Shown here piece after piece: positions 26,640 through 36,020 of a DNA stretch of 64,000 bases. Under the pieces are notes generated by a model. It made no database searches, had not been told where the DNA came from, and worked only from the letters and a program-made list of their open reading frames with translations. This DNA is from CAWGGS01 sp963822095 (GTDB lineage Bacteria > Desulfobacterota > Desulfobulbia > Desulfobulbales > Desulfocapsaceae). The stretch covers positions 17,351 through 81,350 of the forward strand of contig CAWGGS010000007.1 in assembly GCA_963822095.1 (NCBI GenBank), written 5' to 3'. A program made the translations under genes and the position numbers. Each line of letters starts with the position of its first letter. Position 1 is the stretch's first letter.

Positions 26640-26911
26640 GGGTAATCTGGGTTTGACTGGTGATTGACATCCAGGAGGCTTTTGGACATTATTGAGCGTT
26701 AGCCGTTTATTCTCCTGCCCCCATTTTTTTTAATGCCAGGCGTGTGGGTATACCTCTTGGTCCAATCGGGATGTGCGAGATATTATTTTCCAAGCAGCCC
26801 CCCAATATTCTTTGATTTTATTATGTTTTCCAGTCAGCACCTATTCTGAAAAGAGATATTATTGTATAATCGAGGCACTCGATGCAAGAGGAAGCCAATA
26901 GTGGAGGATAC

Positions 26912-27760
26912 ATGAAGGTTACAAAATTCGGAGTTATCGGGGCGGGCCAGATGGGCAATGGTATTGCCCAGGTGGCCGCAGCCAGCGGATTGCAGGTTTT
27001 AATGAGCGATATCAAGGAGGAGTTCACCGCCAAAGGGAAGGCGAACATCACCAGGAACCTCGATCGCAGCATAGAAAAAAACAAACTCGACAAGACCGAG
27101 CGCGATGCCATCCTGGAGAGGATTACCACAACCACCAACCTGCAGGACATGGCCTCCGTCGATTTTGTCGTCGAGGCCGCCGTTGAAAGAGAAGATCTGA
27201 AATTCGACATTTTCAGAAACCTTGACAGTGTCTGTCCCCCCCATGTCATCCTCTCGACCAATACCTCTTCGATACCTATCGGCAGGATTGCCGCCCAGAC
27301 AGGACGCCCCGACAAGGTGATCGGCATGCACTTCATGAATCCGGTCCCGGTAATGAAACTGGTTGAGGTAATAAAAGGACTGGCTACCTCTGAAGAGACC
27401 TTCAAACTCACCTGGGAGCTCTGCATCAACTTCGGCAAGACCCCGGCAGAGGCCAACGACTTCCCAGGGTTCATTGCCAATCGTATTCTGATGCCGATGA
27501 TCAATGAGGCCATCTTCTGCCTCTATCAGAGCGTCGGCCGTGCCGAAGATATCGATACCGTAATGAAGCTCGGCATGAATCATCCCATGGGACCTCTGGC
27601 ACTTGCCGACCTGATCGGCCTCGACACCTGTCTTGCCATCATGGAGACACTCTACGACGGCTTCAAGGACTCCAAATACCGCCCCTGCCCGTTGCTAAGG
27701 AAATATGTCGAGGCTGGCTGGCTCGGGAGAAAAACAGGAAGAGGATTTTACTCGTATTAG
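26912..27760 (+). CDS. 3-hydroxybutyryl-CoA/3-hydroxyacyl-CoA dehydrogenase
   Basis: A 282-residue single-function enzyme that oxidises 3-hydroxyacyl-CoA with NAD+. The Rossmann motif is GVIGAGQMGNGIAQ at residues 7-20; the catalytic His-Glu region reads VIGMHFMNPVPVMKLVEVIKG; NHPMGPLALADLIGLD and a GRKTGRGFY end are also typical. The frame is open back to 26882, but GGAGGATAC directly before the ATG at 26912 fixes the start. It lies 272 bases after the thiolase and 23 before the M24 peptidase. Confidence 0.94.
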   Translation: MKVTKFGVIGAGQMGNGIAQVAAASGLQVLMSDIKEEFTAKGKANITRNLDRSIEKNKLDKTERDAILERITTTTNLQDMASVDFVVEAAVEREDLKFDIFRNLDSVCPPHVILSTNTSSIPIGRIAAQTGRPDKVIGMHFMNPVPVMKLVEVIKGLATSEETFKLTWELCINFGKTPAEANDFPGFIANRILMPMINEAIFCLYQSVGRAEDIDTVMKLGMNHPMGPLALADLIGLDTCLAIMETLYDGFKDSKYRPCPLLRKYVEAGWLGRKTGRGFYSY

Positions 27761-27783
27761 TTTCAGGATCATAGGCAACAACT

Positions 27784-28989
27784 ATGGAACAATATAAACC
27801 CGGTGCTCCCCGCTGGGAATTGCAGACAAGGATAGAAAATCTACAAAAGGTCATGCAGCAAAAAGGTGTTGACGGCGCACTGATTATTCAAAAGACCGAC
27901 CTCTTTTATTTCGCCGCCACCTCCCAACAGGGATGGCTCTATATACCTCAATCCGGCCTGCCGCTTTTGATGATCTTCAAGGAATTCGACCGGGCGGTGA
28001 TTGAATCCACCTTGGAACGGGTCGTATCAGTGACCGGCTCGAAAAAAATACCCGAGGTGCTCAATGAGCATGACTACCCGCGGCCTGCCGTCCTAGGCCT
28101 GGAACTCGATGTTCTGCCGACAAATCATTACTTTCAATATGCCGATATCTTCAAGGACAGCAGCATTGTCGACATTTCCACTGAAATTCGACTTCAAAGA
28201 GCGATCAAGTCTCCCTATGAGCAGGGAATCATCAGAAAGGCGGTCTCTCTTTCCGATACCCTTGCCGCCAAGATTCCGGAATTCCTCGAAGCGGGCGAGG
28301 CCGAGGTAGTCGTTGCCGGGAGGATCGAAGCCTATGCACGAAGTCTCGGCCATCAGGGAATCATCCGTATGCGGCTCTGGGGGAGCGAACTTTTCTACGG
28401 GCATTTAATGTCGGGACCGGCAGCGGCAGTACCAAGCTATCTGGCTTCACCGACAGGCGGAAGAGGGGTCAACCCGGCAATCGGCCAGGGTGCCGGTTTC
28501 AATACCATCGGAAAAAACGAGCCGATATTGGTCGACTATGCCTTTGCCGACAATGGGTATATCTCAGACCATGCCAGGATCTTCTCCATTGGTCCCCTTC
28601 CCGACGACCTGATACGGGCCCATGAGGCCATGCTTGAGATACAGGAAAAGACAAAGAAAGAAGCCTTGCCCGGGATTGCCTCCGGAGAGATCTACGAGAT
28701 GATGACGGCCGCTGCCAAGACCCTGGGATATGAAGAGTATTTCATGGGAGTGGGAGACAGACGCATTAGATTTACCGGTCATGGAGTCGGACTCGAACTT
28801 GACGAATTTCCCTTTCTGGCCAAAGGGCAGAAACTCCCGCTTGCCCGCGACATGGTCATCGCTCTGGAACCTAAGGTCATCATTCCCGGCAAGGGTGTCG
28901 TGGGTATCGAGAACACTATGCTATTGACCGATACCGGACTCGAATCCCTGTCGGAGTTTGACGATCATATCCGTATTCTTCCTGGGTAA
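27784..28989 (+). CDS. M24-family peptidase (Xaa-Pro aminopeptidase-like)
   Basis: A 401-residue protein with a creatinase-type N-terminal domain (about 1-155) and a pita-bread M24 domain (about 165-395). Metal ligands expected for M24 are only partly visible: VDYAFADNGYISDHAR supplies two aspartates, FTGHGVGLELDEFP the histidine, and ALEPKVIIPGKGVVGIENTM the last glutamates, all in the right order. Its place among fatty-acid genes is unusual but recurs in some anaerobes; a peptidase, or another C-N hydrolase role, is possible. Ribosome site weak. Confidence 0.82.
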   Translation: MEQYKPGAPRWELQTRIENLQKVMQQKGVDGALIIQKTDLFYFAATSQQGWLYIPQSGLPLLMIFKEFDRAVIESTLERVVSVTGSKKIPEVLNEHDYPRPAVLGLELDVLPTNHYFQYADIFKDSSIVDISTEIRLQRAIKSPYEQGIIRKAVSLSDTLAAKIPEFLEAGEAEVVVAGRIEAYARSLGHQGIIRMRLWGSELFYGHLMSGPAAAVPSYLASPTGGRGVNPAIGQGAGFNTIGKNEPILVDYAFADNGYISDHARIFSIGPLPDDLIRAHEAMLEIQEKTKKEALPGIASGEIYEMMTAAAKTLGYEEYFMGVGDRRIRFTGHGVGLELDEFPFLAKGQKLPLARDMVIALEPKVIIPGKGVVGIENTMLLTDTGLESLSEFDDHIRILPG

Positions 28990-29063
28990 TACATGATTAC
29001 ATCCCCAGGAAGAGACTGCTCTTCAAAAGCATGGGGCGCCGTCATCAGAATACTATAAAAATT

Positions 29064-29229
29064 CTAAATCCCTCCGAAACCAGCCCCTTGGAATGGAAGG
29101 AAGTGAGCTCTTCGTTTCTCGAGTCTCTGCAGCCTGAGCGACTGTAGAGACCCAGGGATGGGTTGATGGCATCCTAAAAAACGAACACCTCACTGACTGG
29201 ATCAGTAGTTGAACTACTGTGGTAATCAC
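29064..29229 (-). mobile_element. Family B element, copy B1 (degenerate)
   Basis: About 166 bp, same orientation as B2 and B3. Conserved pieces are GTGAGCTCTTCGTTTCTCGA, GTCTCTGCAGCCTG, CCCAGGGATGGGTTGATGGC, AACGAACACCTCAC and a GTGGTAATCA end. The stem arms still pair. The flanks TATAAAAATT and CAATAAAATT share 7 of 10 bases, a possible decayed duplication. It lies between the M24 peptidase and the Cys-rich protein genes. Confidence 0.7.
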
Positions 29230-29285
29230 AATAAAATTCATGTACATAATCAGCACCGTACTTATTTAAAAACGTAGGAGGAAAT

Positions 29286-30032
29286 ATGCCTGAACAGCCC
29301 TATCATCACTCCGAATTAAACCACCAGGAAACTGCCCGTTTCATCCTCGACCTCTTCCATCGCACCATGATCCATCATTGTCTCTGGTTCTCAGAGGTGA
29401 GTCACCAAATAGGCAGGGAAAAGGCATTCGAGATCCTGCATACCGCAGCCGAGAGAAGTTATGATATCCAGATGCGCCATCTTTCCACGATCCTGGGCTT
29501 TGAGATGCAAGACGGTGTCCCGGCACCGCTTCTGGACATGGATGAACAATCCTTACACAACCTCAAGGATCGGGTGGCCAAAAACTGGCTGGCCAACGAC
29601 GGCGTCTGGTTCCAGGCTGTGGAGTTCACCCAGGGAATGAACGATGCAAAGCGCTGCAACGACTCCTGTTGGGCCAAATTTTCTCCTTTTGAGGCCTCTT
29701 CCATCAAAAAGTTTCTCGGACTTTCCGAACAACCGGGTCTCGAAGGACTCAAAAGAGCTTTGGGCTTTCGGGTGTATGCCGGTATAAACAAACAGTCCAT
29801 CGTTGACGATCCTCCGGATGGTTTCATCTTTCGCATGGATGAATGCCGGGTTCAGGCAGCAAGAAATCGCAAAGGCCTGGACGACTACCCCTGTAAATCA
29901 GGCGGTCTTGTCGAATACAGCTATTTTGCCAGGGCCGTTGACCCAAGAATAACCACGACCTGTCTCGGATGTCCGCCGGACGCCCATCCGGAAGAATGGT
30001 ATTGCGCCTGGAAATTCTCTCTGGCCAAATGA
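29286..30032 (+). CDS. Cys-rich protein of unknown function (DUF6125-like)
   Basis: A 248-residue soluble protein. The N-terminal half is helical (HHSELNHQETARFILDLFHR, HHCLWFSEVSHQIGREKAFE), and the C-terminal half is cysteine-rich, with YPCKSGG, TTCLGCPPDAHPEEWYCAWKF and further cysteines near residues 121-126 and 190. The layout resembles proteins annotated DUF6125 in anaerobic deltaproteobacteria; that match is from memory and unsure. The cysteines could bind zinc or an Fe-S cluster. AGGAGGAAAT precedes the ATG. Its place between fatty-acid genes suggests a link to acyl-CoA metabolism. Confidence 0.7.
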   Translation: MPEQPYHHSELNHQETARFILDLFHRTMIHHCLWFSEVSHQIGREKAFEILHTAAERSYDIQMRHLSTILGFEMQDGVPAPLLDMDEQSLHNLKDRVAKNWLANDGVWFQAVEFTQGMNDAKRCNDSCWAKFSPFEASSIKKFLGLSEQPGLEGLKRALGFRVYAGINKQSIVDDPPDGFIFRMDECRVQAARNRKGLDDYPCKSGGLVEYSYFARAVDPRITTTCLGCPPDAHPEEWYCAWKFSLAK

Positions 30033-30111
30033 TGCCCCCCACGGCCTCAGGGATTTTCATTAAGAACGTGCTTTTTCAATACAATAAATAAAAATCTTTG
30101 GAGGAACCTCT

Positions 30112-30894
30112 ATGTCCTATAACAACCTGATCCTTGAAATAGAAAGCGGGATCGCAATCGTTACCATCAACCGTCCCAAGGCCTTGAATGCATTAAACAA
30201 GGAGACTCTAGAAGAGTTGATGTCCTGCCTCCAGACGCTCAAGGACAGCGACGAGGTCGGGGTCGTCATCCTCACCGGTTCGGGAGAAAAAGCCTTCGTG
30301 GCCGGTGCCGATATCTCCTTTATGAGAAAACTTTCCCCGCTCGAGGTCCGCACCTTTGCCGGCCTGGGCCATGAATGTATGGACACCATAGAAAAATTGA
30401 GCAAACCGGTCATTGCCGCCATCAATGGCTTTGCGCTGGGAGGTGGATGTGAACTGGCCATTTCCTGTGACATTCGACTGGCAAGCGACAACGCCAAATT
30501 CGGCCAACCGGAAGTAAATCTTGGTATCCTCCCCGGTTTCGGAGGCACGCAGCGCCTGCCGCGCCTGATTGGCAGGGGACGGGCCAGCGAACTGATCTTC
30601 ACCGGCGATATGATTGATGCCCAAGAGGCCTATCGGATCGGACTGGTCAATCGTGTCTTTCCGCAGGGAGAATTACTGGCCGCCGGCCGTGAAATGGCCA
30701 AAAAGATCATGTCCCGCGGCCCCATAGCCGTACGACTGAGTAAGGATGCCATTATCAACGGCATGGAAATGGACCTTGCCCGGGCCTGCGCCTATGAAGT
30801 CGACCAGTTTGCCTTAAGTTTTACCAGTGACGACCAAAAAGAAGGAATGGATGCATTCCTGCAAAAACGCCCTGCGGTGTTTCAGGGAAAATAA
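30112..30894 (+). CDS. Enoyl-CoA hydratase (crotonase family)
   Basis: A 260-residue crotonase. The oxyanion-hole blocks AGADISFMRKL (about 63-73) and NGFALGGGCELAISCD (about 104-119) are intact, with the first catalytic Glu in GGGCEL and the second in GQPEVNLGILPGFGGTQRL (about 135). It would hydrate trans-2-enoyl-CoA to L-3-hydroxyacyl-CoA for the dehydrogenase at 26912. GGAGGAACC precedes the ATG. The acyl-CoA dehydrogenase gene starts 15 bases after the stop. Confidence 0.94.
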   Translation: MSYNNLILEIESGIAIVTINRPKALNALNKETLEELMSCLQTLKDSDEVGVVILTGSGEKAFVAGADISFMRKLSPLEVRTFAGLGHECMDTIEKLSKPVIAAINGFALGGGCELAISCDIRLASDNAKFGQPEVNLGILPGFGGTQRLPRLIGRGRASELIFTGDMIDAQEAYRIGLVNRVFPQGELLAAGREMAKKIMSRGPIAVRLSKDAIINGMEMDLARACAYEVDQFALSFTSDDQKEGMDAFLQKRPAVFQGK

Positions 30895-30909
30895 CCAACA
30901 AGGACTGTT

Positions 30910-32070
30910 ATGAATCTTGATTTAAGCGAAGAACAAAAACTCATCCAGGATACGGCAAGGGATTTTGCCGTTGCGGAACTCGAACCGGTGGCTGCAAAAC
31001 TCGACCGGGGAGAAGATGATGGGATCTTTCTCACGAACCTGAAAAAATTGGCCGAGCTTGGCTTCATGGGCCTTAATATCAAGGACCAGTATGGTGGTTC
31101 CGAGGCGGGTGTGGTGGCCTTCAGTGTAGCGATGACCGAAATTGCCAGGGCCTGTGCATCCACCGCCGTAACCATTTCAGTTAACAATATGGTGAGTGAA
31201 GTCATCCAGGCACTCGGCAACGAAGAGCAGAAAACAAAGTATATTCCCAAGATCTGCAGCGGTGAATATCCGGCGGCGGCCTTCGCCCTGACCGAGTCTG
31301 GCGCGGGATCTGACCCTGCCGGAATGACGACGACTGCAGTTAAGGACGGAGATGACTGGATTTTAAACGGCTCGAAGATTTTCATTACCAGTGCTTCCTA
31401 TGCCGGTGTCTTCGTGGTCTGGGCAATCACCGATCCGAAAGCTCAAAAAGGAAAAGGAATCAGTACCTTCCTTGTAGAAAACGGAACTCCCGGTTTCATT
31501 GTCGGCAAGAAAGAGGAAAAAATGGGACAACATGCCTCGACGACCAACGAGGTCCTGTTTCAGGACTGCCGTGTTCCCGGAAATGCCTTGATGGGCAACC
31601 TCAATGACGGCTTCCGGGTTGCAGTTGGAGAACTGGCCGGAGGACGGATCGGCATCGGCTCTTTGGGGCTCGGTGTGGGACTGGCAGCAATGGACTTTGC
31701 CACAAGATATTCTCTGGAGAGATCGCAGTTCGGTCAGAAAATCAGCAATTTCCAGGCAATCCAGTGGAAAATTGCCGACATGTATACGCGGCTCGAGGCA
31801 TCACGTTTGCTGTTGATGAACGCCGCTTTCAAAAAGGAGCAAGGACGCTCTTTTGCCAAGGAAGCCTCCATGGCCAAGGTGTTTGCCACCGAGTCGGCCA
31901 ATCTGGCCTGCTACGAGGCCATGCAAATCCTGGGCGGCTACGGATATACGCAAGATTTTCCGATAGAACGTTTCACAAGGGATGCCAGAATCACCAGCAT
32001 CTATGAGGGAACCAGTGAGATTCAGCGGTTGATCATTTCCCGGGAAATCCTCCGCTCTTTTGGAGGTTGA
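30910..32070 (+). CDS. Acyl-CoA dehydrogenase (short-chain/butyryl-CoA type)
   Basis: A 386-residue flavoenzyme that makes trans-2-enoyl-CoA and passes electrons to ETF. FAD and substrate motifs are present: FALTESGAGSDPAGM near residues 125-140, the YSLERSQFGQKISNFQAIQ block near 265, ILGGYGYTQDFPIERFTRDAR near 345 and the catalytic Glu in IYEGTSEIQRLIISREIL near 367. It is the last gene of the beta-oxidation run and a strong terminator follows. No etfAB is in the window, so the electron acceptor genes lie elsewhere. Confidence 0.95.
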   Translation: MNLDLSEEQKLIQDTARDFAVAELEPVAAKLDRGEDDGIFLTNLKKLAELGFMGLNIKDQYGGSEAGVVAFSVAMTEIARACASTAVTISVNNMVSEVIQALGNEEQKTKYIPKICSGEYPAAAFALTESGAGSDPAGMTTTAVKDGDDWILNGSKIFITSASYAGVFVVWAITDPKAQKGKGISTFLVENGTPGFIVGKKEEKMGQHASTTNEVLFQDCRVPGNALMGNLNDGFRVAVGELAGGRIGIGSLGLGVGLAAMDFATRYSLERSQFGQKISNFQAIQWKIADMYTRLEASRLLLMNAAFKKEQGRSFAKEASMAKVFATESANLACYEAMQILGGYGYTQDFPIERFTRDARITSIYEGTSEIQRLIISREILRSFGG

Positions 32071-32136
32071 AGCTAGGGGACTTTGACAGTCTGAAAAATT
32101 CCTCCATAAAAATGGGACAAAATATGGAAAGGTTTT

Positions 32137-32178
32137 AAAACAGCGGTTGTCTTTTTCGAAGAGGCAACCGCTGTTTTT
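32137..32178 (+). terminator. Intrinsic terminator of the beta-oxidation genes
   Basis: AAAACAGCGGTTG / CAACCGCTGTTTT stem with a 15-base loop, ending in a T-run, 67 bases after the acyl-CoA dehydrogenase stop. Confidence 0.85.
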
Positions 32179-32213
32179 ATAGGGTCAGGAAACTCCTAAC
32201 CGCGGGAGAGGCC

Positions 32214-32783
32214 TCAGCCTTTGGACGTGCAATCGGTAAGTGTATCTTTGAGATTCTCGACATTGTCGCCAAAGGGTTTCGACGCTATCTTGCTAAAGTC
32301 AGCGTAAATAAGCTTTGCTGTAAATTCGGCAGCATCTGTTATAATCTCACGGCAATGCAAGGCATGTTCGCGGCAAAGCCAGGTATCTTTCCATTTACTG
32401 CAGAGCTCTCGACAAAGGGTATTCCCATATTTTTCCTTCACCATATTGGGCAGTTGATTAAATACCCTGTATAAACCCGGCTTCCCATAGAGTTGGGCTC
32501 CGGCCGATTTGGCAACGGTCTTGGGATCATCCCCCTCCGGAAGCCCGCTGCGACCATGAACCGCCCCTACCGCAAGAACAGCCCCGGTTATCGCCCCGCA
32601 GGTATCACCATACAGACCAACGCCGCCCCCCAATCCGGATGCCAGCTTCATGCTGTCCTTTGGCAATCCGGTATCGCAGTTCTCCAAGACCGCTTCCAAC
32701 ACACATTCGGCACAGTTATACCCTTTGGAAAAATTTTTCCTTGCTCTCTCTCGAACATCGCTAACCTTTTGTTCAACATCCAC
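32214..32783 (-). CDS. C-GCAxxG-C-C family redox protein
   Basis: A 189-residue protein with the family's cysteine pattern: YNCAECVLEAVLE near residues 23-35, GDTCGAITGAVLAVGA (the GCAxxG region) near 58-75, LCRELCSKW near 125 and CREHALHC near 138. These proteins are thought to be redox-active, often metal-binding, and are common in anaerobes. GGAGGGT precedes the ATG with 10-base spacing. It converges with the acyl-CoA dehydrogenase run. Confidence 0.85.
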   Translation of the reverse strand: MDVEQKVSDVRERARKNFSKGYNCAECVLEAVLENCDTGLPKDSMKLASGLGGGVGLYGDTCGAITGAVLAVGAVHGRSGLPEGDDPKTVAKSAGAQLYGKPGLYRVFNQLPNMVKEKYGNTLCRELCSKWKDTWLCREHALHCREIITDAAEFTAKLIYADFSKIASKPFGDNVENLKDTLTDCTSKG

Positions 32784-33049
32784 AACCTACCCTCCAATGG
32801 CAAAACAAAAAAAGACGGCATCAAAAAGACAGGCAACCCGATGCGCCTTTGATAGATATACACCTTATGTTACCCGAAGCACAACTTTACCTGTTTTGGC
32901 GACGACACTCTCTCATCATCATGCGATGAAACGATCCTCTGGGAGTCTTTGGGTAAAAAAGACAACAAAGCCGCGAAACCGAATGGGTTAAACTTTTAAA
33001 ACGGTCGCGCGGCATTGTGACTTGATTCCCTCAAAGGTTGGCCAAGACC

Positions 33050-34135
33050 TTAAAATTCAATCTCCAGAACTTCTATCTCTCTTGAATATTTTTCCCGCAG
33101 AGGCCATAAAGACTTATCCAACCATTTCTGCATGTCATGTTCGACAGCGATTTCCCGCAAGCATTCAAGGATCCCCCTCGCCAACCGTGTATCATCCGCC
33201 TGCCCGGAAAAATCGATTTTCCCCTTTGCGTATGTAAACTCCTCCGCAAAAGGATCGAGAAACTCGTATCTATCAACCTTTTGGACAAATTTTCGTTTTA
33301 AGATGGTGTCGAAATCGTCTTTTATCTTCCGATTACCCGCGATGAATTTCTCATGAATAAGCATCAGGTACTGAAGCATCTCTCTGATTCGTAAAGGTCC
33401 GGTATACTCTTCCCTGTATTCAAATTCAGGCTCTTCGTCCGTCTCGACAGCCTCACCATCTTTTTCCGGCGCCGGCACGGCTGCAGAAGCGTTCTTGCCG
33501 TTATTTATGGCCGAATTATTTCCCGACACCTGATCAAGGAGAATTTTCTTAACATTGAGCATCGCTCCGTCCTTTCTCGTTCTGGCAATCAGTTGAGTCT
33601 GCAGGTCTTGATCTTGAACAAGCTGCCATTTACTCTCGGCGGAAACAATGCCAATAGCCTTACCATTATGCATGAACAGCACCGCCAGGTCATCCGGAGA
33701 AAAAGCTACCTCAATATAACCGGTCAAATGATCGGCGGTCATCTTGCGGACGAGCGCTTCAAGATCGGTAAATTCCGTCGACAAATCCTTATAGAGTTCC
33801 TGGGCATTGGCGACATTGGCCCAAAAGGCAATTTTTTCCGGAGGAACTTCGTAAATGGAAATCAGCATCTTATCCGATTTTGCCTCGCTCAACAGTCGGT
33901 CAATGGCATCTTTGCCGCTAATCATCGACTCCGCAGCCTTGAAAGTCCCATTGATCAGATTGAAGGCATCGAAAAAGATAACTCCTTCAGCCGAGGATAA
34001 TTGAAAGTGCACACAGCCTGAATCTGTAACTCCTTGATAATATTGGAACAACCTATCTATGTTCACATAATAGCTGTTTAATTCCTCGATTATCGGTGTC
34101 TCTTTAGGTATGACGATCATATCTTCCGTCTCCAT
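33050..34135 (-). CDS. Unknown two-domain protein with charged linker
   Basis: A protein of about 361 residues that I cannot assign with confidence. Residues 20-85 and 130-190 each look like a small alpha/beta unit (for example GCVHFQLSSAEGVIFFDAF and LTGYIEVAFSPDDLAVLFMHNGKAIGIVSAES), a pattern seen in DUF4388/PATAN-like domains. A low-complexity acidic linker (about 205-245; APEKDGEAVETDEEPEFEY) leads to a helical C-terminal third. No membrane segment or signal peptide. The start may be ATG 34135 or 34120; the latter has a GGAAG site. It is a single gene with no informative neighbours. Confidence 0.65.
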   Translation of the reverse strand: METEDMIVIPKETPIIEELNSYYVNIDRLFQYYQGVTDSGCVHFQLSSAEGVIFFDAFNLINGTFKAAESMISGKDAIDRLLSEAKSDKMLISIYEVPPEKIAFWANVANAQELYKDLSTEFTDLEALVRKMTADHLTGYIEVAFSPDDLAVLFMHNGKAIGIVSAESKWQLVQDQDLQTQLIARTRKDGAMLNVKKILLDQVSGNNSAINNGKNASAAVPAPEKDGEAVETDEEPEFEYREEYTGPLRIREMLQYLMLIHEKFIAGNRKIKDDFDTILKRKFVQKVDRYEFLDPFAEEFTYAKGKIDFSGQADDTRLARGILECLREIAVEHDMQKWLDKSLWPLREKYSREIEVLEIEF

Positions 34136-34424
34136 CACATGATTGTGTCTTCATTTTTTTTCCAACGAGAGGTTACTTTTTCCTTCCCGACAGGAAGTCC
34201 GGAGTTTCCACAGAGGTCTTCCCCTCCAAGACTGCTTGGGCTGCACCGGCTCTTTTCTCCGATCAATTTCAAAAACATCGGTCGATCCCATCGACGATGC
34301 GCTATTTTACCTATACCAAATAAAAAATGAAACGACAAAAATGCAGCATTTTACCCCATATAAAAGCCTAGCAGGATTAGTCCTTGTTTTCAATGTCTTT
34401 TCATAAATGATGGTATCGCAAATT

Positions 34425-34597
34425 CTATTTACCCCTGAAACTCGGCCTATCGGAACGGAAAGAGGTGAGCTTTTCGTTTCTCGGGTATCTGTAGCCTGGA
34501 CAGCGTAAGCGTTTGCCCCCACAGGGAGGGTTTATGGCGTCCCGGGAAACAAACAGCTTACTTTCCGGATCAGTAGCTGAAGATGAGTGGCAATCAG
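34425..34597 (-). mobile_element. Family B element, copy B2
   Basis: 173 bp with ends CTATTTACCCCTGAAACTC and GAGTGGCAATCAG. The inner stem arms are GGTGAGCTTTTCGTTTCTCG and its near-complement at the right. It is flanked by ATCGCAAATT (34415-34424) and ATTACAAATT (34598-34607), 8 of 10 identical, as expected for an ageing 10-bp target duplication. The rest of 34136-34650 shows no gene. Confidence 0.75.
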
Positions 34598-34650
34598 ATT
34601 ACAAATTATTCCCAAGCCCAAACTAGGCCTGAGGTGGCACACTTGGCCTC

Positions 34651-35886
34651 CTAGGACCGCACTCTCCAGAACAGGTACGTTACAACCACAGCCGCAATCG
34701 CTCCAGCCACATCTCCTATAAGGCCGCCTGCCACGGCATAGCGGGTGCGTTTTACTCCAACAGATCCGAAATATACGGCCAAGACATAAAAAGTCGTTTC
34801 GGTGCTGCCCTGCACCACCGAAGCCAGATGACCGGCAAAACTGTCAGGGCCGAAGGTTTTCATGGTCTCTACCATCATGGCCCGCGATCCGCTGCCTGAT
34901 AGCGGTTTCATCAACATGGTCGGCAAACCGTTCACCCATGCAGGATCAAGACCAATAAAAGCGGCAAGGGTTTTTACTCCGTGGACAAAAACATCCAAGG
35001 CTCCGCTGGCCCTCAGCATGCCGATAGCCACCAGCATTGCAACCAGGTAGGGAATGATGGTCACTGCTGTCTTAAATCCGTCTTTGGCACCTTCGACAAA
35101 GGCCTCATAGGCATTTATTCTCTTGACCAAAGCCCCAATCAAGAAAACCGCGATTATCCCCAAAAGAAGCGCATTACTGACCATGGATGAATAGAGCGGC
35201 AGAACATCTGTCGGGAGATTAAAAAACCAGAAGGCAAGGCCTCCGACGATGAGCGTCAGACCGCCAATCCAGGCTGCAACGACTCGATCAGGCATGATAC
35301 GCTGTTTCACCATCACAAACAGGAACCCGGCCAGGGTGGAACAGTAGGTTGCCATGAGAATCGGGAGGAAGACATCGGTGGGATCATGGGCCCCCATCTG
35401 GGCTCGATAGGTAAAGATAGTCACCGGCAGCAAGGTTACCGACGAGGCATTGAGCACCAGGAACATGATCTGGGCATTGCTGGCAGTATCTTTGTCTGGA
35501 TTCAACTCCTGCAACTCCTGCATGGCCTTAAGGCCGATCGGGGTTGCGGCATTATCAAGCCCCAACATATTGGCAGCCATGTTCATGGTGATCGATGCCA
35601 AGGCAGGATGTCCTTTGGGAACTTCGGGAAATATCCTCGAAAAGAGAGGAGAAAGTCTGCGGGACAGTGCATCGAGAAATCCAGCCCTTTCACCAATACG
35701 CATAAATCCCAGCCAAAGACACATAACTCCGGTCAACCCGAGGGAAATCTCAAAGGCTGTCTTGGCATTATCAAATCCCGCCTTGACCAGCAGGGCAAAA
35801 ATATCCTGCTGGCCATTGACCGCAAATTGGAACAGGGCAACGACAAAGGCAATGAGGAAAAACCCAACCCAGATGGCATTCAGCAT
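34651..35886 (-). CDS. SpmA-SpmB-like fused nucleoside-recognition membrane protein
   Basis: A 411-residue membrane protein with about ten hydrophobic segments, formed by a SpmA-like half (ISLGLTGVMCLWLGFMRIGERAG, then MNMAANMLGLDNAATPIGLKAM) and a SpmB-like half (FKTAVTIIPYLVAMLVAIGMLRASGALD, then LPTMLMKPLSGSGSRAM and QGSTETTFYVLAVYFGSVG). In Bacillus these two are separate spore-maturation proteins; in non-sporulating bacteria the fusion is a transporter-like protein of unknown substrate. It is followed by repeat B2. Confidence 0.85.
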   Translation of the reverse strand: MLNAIWVGFFLIAFVVALFQFAVNGQQDIFALLVKAGFDNAKTAFEISLGLTGVMCLWLGFMRIGERAGFLDALSRRLSPLFSRIFPEVPKGHPALASITMNMAANMLGLDNAATPIGLKAMQELQELNPDKDTASNAQIMFLVLNASSVTLLPVTIFTYRAQMGAHDPTDVFLPILMATYCSTLAGFLFVMVKQRIMPDRVVAAWIGGLTLIVGGLAFWFFNLPTDVLPLYSSMVSNALLLGIIAVFLIGALVKRINAYEAFVEGAKDGFKTAVTIIPYLVAMLVAIGMLRASGALDVFVHGVKTLAAFIGLDPAWVNGLPTMLMKPLSGSGSRAMMVETMKTFGPDSFAGHLASVVQGSTETTFYVLAVYFGSVGVKRTRYAVAGGLIGDVAGAIAAVVVTYLFWRVRS

Positions 35887-36020
35887 ATTTGGTTCCCGGA
35901 TCTTATTTCATCTTCCCAAAGCTGACTATGAGGTTAAATATCCTATCTCGACAATAAGATACAAACTACTTGACTTCGCATTTCACAGCAATGTCTTTCC
36001 CGGAAACCTCATTAAAACAC

